Source of the DNA: Minisyncoccus sp023229485
GTDB taxonomy: Bacteria > Patescibacteriota > Minisyncoccia > Minisyncoccales > Minisyncoccaceae
Assembly (NCBI GenBank): GCA_041663645.1
Contig: JBAYMH010000011.1
Location: 1 to 17,578 of the forward strand
DNA length: 17,578 bases
Direction: 5' to 3'
Part shown: piece by piece, positions 13,510 to 17,578 of the stretch
Position numbering within the stretch: position 1 is the first letter of the stretch
Layout of the letters: each line of letters starts with the position of its first letter
Notes under the pieces: model-generated
The model's database searches: none
Seen by the model: the letters and a program-made list of their open reading frames with translations, nothing else
What the model was told of the DNA's origin: nothing
Made by a program: the position numbers and the translations under genes

Positions 13510-13537
13510 TTGATTTTTAAATAAAAAATGCTATACT
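13510..13537 (+). promoter_or_regulatory. Promoter for the pilin and tRNA-Lys unit
   Basis: TTGATT (13510-13515) and TATACT (13532-13537) are 16 nt apart, with TGC just before the -10 (extended -10). The predicted start is about 24 nt before the pilin ATG at 13568. Confidence 0.6.
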
Positions 13538-13567
13538 CTAAAAAGATAATTTTTTAAATTATACCTT

Positions 13568-13987
13568 ATGGCCCATAGAACTAAAACAAAATATCTTAAG
13601 GTGTTTTTTTGTTTATTTTTTTTAGTTTTAGCTCCGATAGCTAGCTATGCAGCAACCTCTGGCTCTGGACTAGTTCCTTGTGGTAATGAAGGTGATCCGG
13701 CCTGTACCCTTAATGATTTTCTTTATGTGTTAATACCGAGTATTATACAGTATATTCTATATACAATCGTACCGATTTTAGCCTTATTGTGGTTTGTGTT
13801 TGCTGGTTTTAAGATGATGACATCTGGAGGAGACCCCGGAAAATTTAAAGAAGGAAAAAATATGATTATTTACGGTGCGGTAGGGATAATTCTTGTTTTT
13901 AGTGCTTATATTATCGTAGAAGCATTCCTTAATCTAATTGGTGCTGATACTTGGGTTTTCCAATTCATGACTCCACCTACGCCATAA
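13568..13987 (+). CDS. VirB2/TrbC-like type IV secretion pilin
   Basis: 139 residues. Residues 1-28 are a signal peptide (basic start, hydrophobic core, SYAA). A short mature head contains two cysteines (C38, C46: VPCGNEGDPAC) that may form a disulphide. Two long transmembrane helices follow (about 50-75 and 95-120), separated by the short loop KMMTSGGDPGKFKEGKN, which is the hallmark of the T4SS-pilin family widespread in CPR bacteria. The protein is expected in the inner membrane or in a pilus used for DNA uptake, transfer or contact. No other type IV secretion genes are in the window. tRNA-Lys begins 6 nt after the stop, so both are probably on one transcript. Confidence 0.85.
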   Translation: MAHRTKTKYLKVFFCLFFLVLAPIASYAATSGSGLVPCGNEGDPACTLNDFLYVLIPSIIQYILYTIVPILALLWFVFAGFKMMTSGGDPGKFKEGKNMIIYGAVGIILVFSAYIIVEAFLNLIGADTWVFQFMTPPTP

Positions 13988-13993
13988 AGATTT

Positions 13994-14069
13994 GCCCCGT
14001 TAGCTCAGTTGGTAGAGCAGGAAGCTCTTAACTTCAAGGTCGAGGGTTCGAATCCCCCACGGGGCACCA
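13994..14069 (+). tRNA. tRNA-Lys(CTT)
   Basis: 76 nt including an encoded CCA, unlike the other three tRNAs here. The acceptor is GCCCCGT/ACGGGGC and the D-arm GCTC-AGTTGGTA-GAGC. The anticodon loop CTCTTAA gives CTT. The T-arm GAGGG-TTCGAAT-CCCCC has one A-C mismatch. The terminal pair of the anticodon stem (G27-A43) is also mismatched. Its last 14 nt are the start of the 165-bp tandem repeat that follows. Confidence 0.93.
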
Positions 14070-14133
14070 TTACGAATTGATGTTTGAAAATTAAAACGAC
14101 AAAGAACAAATTTGATGACGAATTTGCAATTGG

Positions 14134-14214
14134 GGGATTCGAAGACTTTTTAACGACTGGTTAAAAAGTCAGCCTGAGCCAATCCCAGCAGGGATTGATG
14201 CGAAGGCGAATCCC
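14134..14214 (+). ncRNA. tRNA-linked two-hairpin element, copy B1
   Basis: The outer stem GGGATTCG/CGAATCCC has a 5' arm antisense to the tRNA-Lys T-arm and a 3' arm that copies it. Inside are GAAGA, an 11-bp hairpin GACTTTTTAAC-GACTG-GTTAAAAAGTC, AG, CCTGAGCC, a hairpin AATCCC-AGCA-GGGATT, then GATGCGAAGG. Its length (81 nt) and the spacings of GAAGA, GACnG, GTCAG, AGCA and GATG match copy A within one nucleotide each, while the stem sequences differ. That pattern suggests structure is being preserved. Confidence 0.62.
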
Positions 14215-14298
14215 ATGATTCCCACGGGGCACCATTACGAATTGATGTTTGAAAATTAAAACGACAAAGAATAAATTTGATGACGAATTTGCAATTGG

Positions 14299-14379
14299 GG
14301 GATTCGAAGACTTTTTAACGACTGGTTAAAAAGTCAGCCTGAGCCAATCCCGGCAGGGATTGATGCGAAGGCGAATCCC
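14299..14379 (+). ncRNA. tRNA-linked two-hairpin element, copy B2
   Basis: Second copy, 165 bp after B1. It is identical apart from one base next to the second hairpin loop (CCCGGCAGGG instead of CCCAGCAGGG), which changes the AGCA loop to GGCA. Confidence 0.6.
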
Positions 14380-14446
14380 ATGATTCCCACGGGGCACCAT
14401 TACGAATTGATGTTTGAAAATTAAAACGACAAAGAATGAATTTGAT

Positions 14447-14587
14447 ATTGCATGCACTTGAAATAGAAATTTAAAAACAAAAATAAAGAACGATTCAGTG
14501 TTATTAAAAAAATAGCAAAACAAAATGAATCAATCTTTTCTCATAATAAATTAGCAAAAGGCTAAAAATAATTGTAAAAATAAAAAC
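14447..14587 (+). other. AT-rich leader of rpsO
   Basis: 141 nt without an open frame or clear promoter. The visible structure is a small hairpin, TTAGC-AAAAG-GCTAA (14551-14565), 22 nt before the rpsO start. Since ribosomal protein S15 represses its own mRNA in several bacteria, an autoregulatory role is possible but not shown. Confidence 0.35.
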
Positions 14588-14866
14588 ATGATTTCAACAG
14601 AAGAAAAAGCAAAAATCATTAACGATTTTAAAATTCACGACAATGATACTGGCTCAGCAGAAGTACAGGTCGCAATACTTTCAGAAGAAATAGAGCGTCT
14701 ACTAGACCATCTTAAAATCCACAAAAAAGATGTTCACTCAAAAAAAGGACTTTTAAAGATGGTGTCTAAAAGAAGAAAACTTCTAAAATATCTTCAAAAA
14801 ACTAATGAAGTAAAATACATAGAAGTTGCAAAAAAAGTTGGATTAAAGGTACAGACAGCAATTTAA
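14588..14866 (+). CDS. rpsO: Ribosomal protein S15 (uS15)
   Basis: 92 residues, close to the usual 88-89. It has the full S15 pattern: TGSAEVQVAILSEEIERLLDHLKIHKKDVHSKKGL (about 21-55), then MVSKRRKLLKYLQ (57-69). The DTGS, H-x(5)-D-x-HS and KRRKLL residues contact helices of the 16S rRNA central domain. S15 is a primary binder that nucleates the 30S platform. It precedes pnp by 33 nt, the rpsO-pnp order conserved in many bacteria, and no terminator is seen between them. No Shine-Dalgarno precedes the ATG. Confidence 0.97.
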   Translation: MISTEEKAKIINDFKIHDNDTGSAEVQVAILSEEIERLLDHLKIHKKDVHSKKGLLKMVSKRRKLLKYLQKTNEVKYIEVAKKVGLKVQTAI

Positions 14867-14899
14867 GAATTTTAAAATATTACATACGACAAGAACCCT

Positions 14900-17020
14900 A
14901 TGAAAATTGAATCTTTTGAATTAAAGCTAGACGAAAACAAGACAATAATAGTAGAGTTTAGGGACCTAGCTGAAAGAGCAAATGGTTCGGTTTTTGTCAA
15001 GTATAACGATACTTGTGTTATGGCAAATTGCGTCATGTCCCACAAAGAAATTGAGGGACTTGATTTTTTTCCGCTAACAACACTTTATGAAGAAAAGTTT
15101 TATGCTGTTGGAAAAATTTTTGGTTCTCGATTCCAAAAAAGAGAAGGCCGTCCAACAGATCAATGCATTCTCAATTCTCGACTTATTGATCGTGCCATTA
15201 GGCCATTATTTCCTTCGGGGTTAAATAGGGAAGTGCAAATCGTAGTAACTTGTCTTTCTTGGGACAAGACTATAGACCCAGCAATACTTGGTCTTTTTGC
15301 TGCTTCACTAGTCCTGTCTGCTTCTGACATTCCATGGAATGGACCATTGGCTCCAATTAAACTTGGCGAGAGTGATGGCAAGATAAATGTATTTCCATTA
15401 ATAGATGATAAGATAGACACAAAACTTGAGATGACTGTTTCTTTCCTAAGATCAGAATCTGGAAAAGAAATTTTAGTAAATATGATTGAGGCAGGAATGA
15501 AAGAAGTTTCAGAAGAAACTGTTGCCAAGGTAATGTTTTCTGGAAAAGAATTTGCCGACAAGATGCTCACTTTTCAGGAAGATATCGTTAAAAAAATTGG
15601 GAAACCAAAAATTACTACGCAGCAAACTTTGATTGATGAGGATTTGGAGTTGGACACAAAACAATTCTTAGAGGGAAAGCTTGAAAAAGCTATGTTTGAA
15701 GTTGGGTCTCTTATTAATATTAAAGAAGAGTTTGTTGAATTTACTAAAAAATACGAGGAAGATGAAAGGACTGGCCAATGCTGGCATATTTTTGAGCAGG
15801 AAGCCGAAAGGACAATGCACGATGGTGCTATTAATAAAGATATACGTATTGATGGTAGAAACTCAAAACAACTTCGAAATATTGAATGTGACACTGGCAT
15901 ATTGAATCGTGTTCATGGAACAGGAGTTTTTTGTCGCGGACAGACAAAAGTAATATCATTCTTAACACTAGGAGCTCCAGGAGATCAAAAAGTGATGGAA
16001 GAAATGGAGATACAAGGAAAAAAACGCTTTATGCACCATTACAATTTTCCTCCTTATTGCGTTGGAGAAACAAGACCAATGAGAGGTCCGGGAAGAAGAG
16101 AAATCGGACATGGGATGCTTGGAGAAAAAGCACTTAGAGGCGTCTTGCCTGATGCTGCAGATTTTCCGTACACTATTCGAGTTGTCTCTGAGGTTTTGTG
16201 TTCCAATGGATCTAGTTCTATGGCTTCTACGTGTGGGGCCTGTCTTGCCCTAATGGATGGTGGTGTTCCAATCAAAGCACCTGTGTCGGGAATTGCGATG
16301 GGATTAATGCTTGATATGGATAAATCAAAAAGTACTGAAAATAAGGACTACAAAATAATAACTGATGTTCAAGGAGAAGAAGATCATTATGGCGATATGG
16401 ATTTCAAAGTAGCAGGAACAGCAAATGGTATTACGGCCGTGCAAATGGACATCAAAATTAGAGGGATTACTGAAAAAATAGTTAAGGAAGCTCTTGCTCA
16501 AGCAAAAATTGCTAGACTTGAGATACTAGAAAAAATGCTAGCTGTTTTACCTGCACCACGAAATGATATTTCTAAATTTGCTCCAAGAATTTATATCTTA
16601 AAAATTAATCCTTCAAAAATTGGAGATGTTATCGGGCCTGGAGGGAAGAAAATAAATGAAATTATTGACGCTTGTAATGTTACAATCGACATTGAAGATA
16701 CTGGCGAGGTCTATGTTACTGCCGATAAAAAAGAAGATGGAGAAAAAGCAATTGAATGGATTAAAAACTTGACTCATGAAGTTTCCGTAGGGGAGATATA
16801 TCAAAATGCAATTGTAAAAAGAATACTCGACTTTGGTGCTTTCGTAGAATTTTTACCAGGACAAGAAGGTATGGTTCACATTTCAGAGCTTGACGATAAG
16901 AGAATTGCAAAAGTAACGGACGTGTTAAAAATAGGAAATACTATCCCTGTGAAAATTATCTCTATTGACGAACAGGGTCGTATTAATTTATCATTAAAAC
17001 AAGCTAAAAAAATAAATTAA
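14900..17020 (+). CDS. pnp: Polyribonucleotide nucleotidyltransferase (PNPase)
   Basis: 706 residues, the normal length. PNPase degrades RNA 3' to 5' by phosphorolysis and can run in reverse to add tails. Domain order: RNase PH-like 1 (about 1-210, with the FFPLTTLYEEKFYAVGKIFGSRFQKREGRP-type region), an all-helical linker (about 235-310), catalytic RNase PH-like 2 (about 320-545), KH (about 565-620, VIGPGGKKI) and S1 (about 632-703, GAFVEFLPGQEGMVHISEL). The active-site residues are present in GEEDHYGDMDFK: D495, D501 and K503, equivalent to D486, D492 and K494 of E. coli. The next gene starts 18 nt later with no terminator, so it may share this transcript. No Shine-Dalgarno is visible. Confidence 0.98.
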   Translation: MKIESFELKLDENKTIIVEFRDLAERANGSVFVKYNDTCVMANCVMSHKEIEGLDFFPLTTLYEEKFYAVGKIFGSRFQKREGRPTDQCILNSRLIDRAIRPLFPSGLNREVQIVVTCLSWDKTIDPAILGLFAASLVLSASDIPWNGPLAPIKLGESDGKINVFPLIDDKIDTKLEMTVSFLRSESGKEILVNMIEAGMKEVSEETVAKVMFSGKEFADKMLTFQEDIVKKIGKPKITTQQTLIDEDLELDTKQFLEGKLEKAMFEVGSLINIKEEFVEFTKKYEEDERTGQCWHIFEQEAERTMHDGAINKDIRIDGRNSKQLRNIECDTGILNRVHGTGVFCRGQTKVISFLTLGAPGDQKVMEEMEIQGKKRFMHHYNFPPYCVGETRPMRGPGRREIGHGMLGEKALRGVLPDAADFPYTIRVVSEVLCSNGSSSMASTCGACLALMDGGVPIKAPVSGIAMGLMLDMDKSKSTENKDYKIITDVQGEEDHYGDMDFKVAGTANGITAVQMDIKIRGITEKIVKEALAQAKIARLEILEKMLAVLPAPRNDISKFAPRIYILKINPSKIGDVIGPGGKKINEIIDACNVTIDIEDTGEVYVTADKKEDGEKAIEWIKNLTHEVSVGEIYQNAIVKRILDFGAFVEFLPGQEGMVHISELDDKRIAKVTDVLKIGNTIPVKIISIDEQGRINLSLKQAKKIN

Positions 17021-17038
17021 TTAACTCTCTTATCTTCT

Positions 17039-17578
17039 ATGGAGGAAAACCTTAGAATAGAAAAAAATCAAATCCGAACAATGAAAAAGGATTTGGCTCA
17101 AGCAGAAAAAAAGCCGTTAGAAACTTCAGAAACCTTTTCGAAAAAAAACATTGAACCTTTTACAGCAACTCCGTTTCAAATAGCACAAAGACCAAAAATA
17201 ATTCTGGACGATTCTTTGGATTCAGCAAATAAAGAAATGAATCCAATGCCAGCATTTAATACAAGTACGGTTTCGTCACCCGCTCCTAAAAAGCCAAGTC
17301 CTATTGTAAAGGATGAGCTTAGTCGTGAAGAAAAAGATAGAATCTCTAAAATAGCACATGAAAAATTTGCCCAGGCTAAAGAAAAAGAAAAGCTAGAGAG
17401 GGAAGGGCTAGAGAGGGGACGGATAGAAGAAGCTTTAACAAAAGAGATGTCTGAGAAAGAAAAATTAGAGAAGGAGAAACTAGAAAAGGAAAAGTTAGAA
17501 AAAGAAAAATTAGAGAAGGAGAAACTAGAAAAGGAAAAGTTAGAAAAAGAAAAATTAGAGAAGGAGAAACTAGAAAAG
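17039..17578 (+). CDS. Charged KLE-repeat protein (partial; runs off the right edge)
   Basis: 180 codons from an ATG 18 nt after pnp, with no stop before the window ends. Residues 1-100 are polar and proline-containing (KPLETSETF, TATPFQIAQRPK, SSPAPKKPSP), with no recognised domain and no signal peptide. From about residue 104 the protein becomes a highly charged helix and then a run of the pentapeptide K-L-E-K-E, which continues to the edge. Such runs form single alpha-helices or coiled coils, often spacers between domains. The folded part, if any, must lie beyond the window. The position after rpsO-pnp suggests co-expression but says little about function. No Shine-Dalgarno is visible. Confidence 0.75.
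   Translation, partial: MEENLRIEKNQIRTMKKDLAQAEKKPLETSETFSKKNIEPFTATPFQIAQRPKIILDDSLDSANKEMNPMPAFNTSTVSSPAPKKPSPIVKDELSREEKDRISKIAHEKFAQAKEKEKLEREGLERGRIEEALTKEMSEKEKLEKEKLEKEKLEKEKLEKEKLEKEKLEKEKLEKEKLEK
17465..17578 (+). repeat. 45-bp tandem DNA repeat coding for (KLEKE)n
   Basis: A 45-bp unit (three slightly different 15-bp KLEKE codings) starts at 17465, 17510 and 17555 and is exact as far as the edge. Identity at the codon level points to recent slippage or unequal crossing-over. Copy number in the full gene is unknown. Confidence 0.85.

Larger units (their letters stand above)
14056..14446 (+). repeat. 165-bp tandem repeat that regenerates the tRNA-Lys 3' end
   Basis: Copies lie at 14056-14220, 14221-14385 and 14386-14446 (partial). 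Each starts CCCACGGGGCACCA, i.e. the acceptor 3' strand plus CCA of tRNA-Lys. The two full copies differ at only about two positions (C/T and A/G), so the duplication is recent. Each full unit contains one copy of the 81-nt two-hairpin element. No open frame of any credibility is present. Confidence 0.9.

Noticed and set aside
14134..14379. Integron attC sites or a hammerhead ribozyme
   Set aside because: The AAC...GTT pair in hairpin 1 of copy B resembles attC core boxes, but copy A lacks it. The hammerhead core (CTGATGA with GAAA) is not present in the right order.
14070..14446. Integrated mobile element at tRNA-Lys
   Set aside because: Repeated tRNA 3' ends look like attachment sites, but there is no integrase, cargo or unique DNA between them; kept only as a tandem repeat.
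1..17578. TGA recoding (Gly or Trp), known in some CPR lineages
   Set aside because: No recognised gene contains in-frame TGA and all are full length under the standard bacterial code; stops seen are TAA, rarely TAG.

Overview
The window looks like chromosomal DNA of a low-GC bacterium (about one third G+C by eye), most likely a member of the Candidate Phyla Radiation (Patescibacteria). This is inferred from family content: a VirB2/TrbC-like pilin of the kind common in these genomes, a DAK2-DegV fusion beside two DegV proteins, several PlsY paralogues, a CDP-archaeol-synthase-like protein, a secreted cysteine-rich repeat protein, and almost no Shine-Dalgarno motifs. The standard bacterial code fits: no recognised gene is broken by an in-frame TGA.

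Layout. 1-1248 (minus): 5' part of a secreted Cys-rich repeat protein. 1430-2941: CCA-adding enzyme, then a terminator. 2981-5203: about 2.2 kb without protein genes. It holds four perfect 16-bp ParB (parS) sites and one half-decayed site, about two dozen TGGCCA-centred motifs, a 36-bp direct repeat, three DnaA-box-like 9-mers beside an AT-rich stretch, tRNA-Ala(CGC) and tRNA-Pro(CGG). This is my best candidate for the replication origin and centromere region.

5204-13128 (plus): yraN, plsY, a CarS-like gene, an MscS-like membrane protein gene, the FakA-DegV fusion, two fakB-type degV genes, a second plsY, a decayed plsY-like gene with a lysine-rich tail, and tRNA-Arg(TCG). Read together, this is a phospholipid-building cassette. 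Fak proteins would phosphorylate scavenged fatty acids, PlsY would pass the acyl-phosphate to glycerol-3-phosphate, and the CarS/CdsA-like enzyme could later activate the lipid with CTP. No fatty-acid synthesis gene is visible here.

13139-17578: a 46-residue Cys-rich protein gene (minus) diverges from the pilin gene. The pilin gene is followed at 6 nt by tRNA-Lys(CTT), then a 165-bp tandem repeat, rpsO, pnp, and the start of a charged KLE-repeat protein that runs off the right edge.

The two most unusual signals are the parS/TGGCCA/DnaA-box region, and an approximately 81-nt two-hairpin element downstream of tRNA genes. The outer stem of that element copies the T-arm of the adjacent tRNA, and its inner stems change sequence between copies while keeping their pairing.
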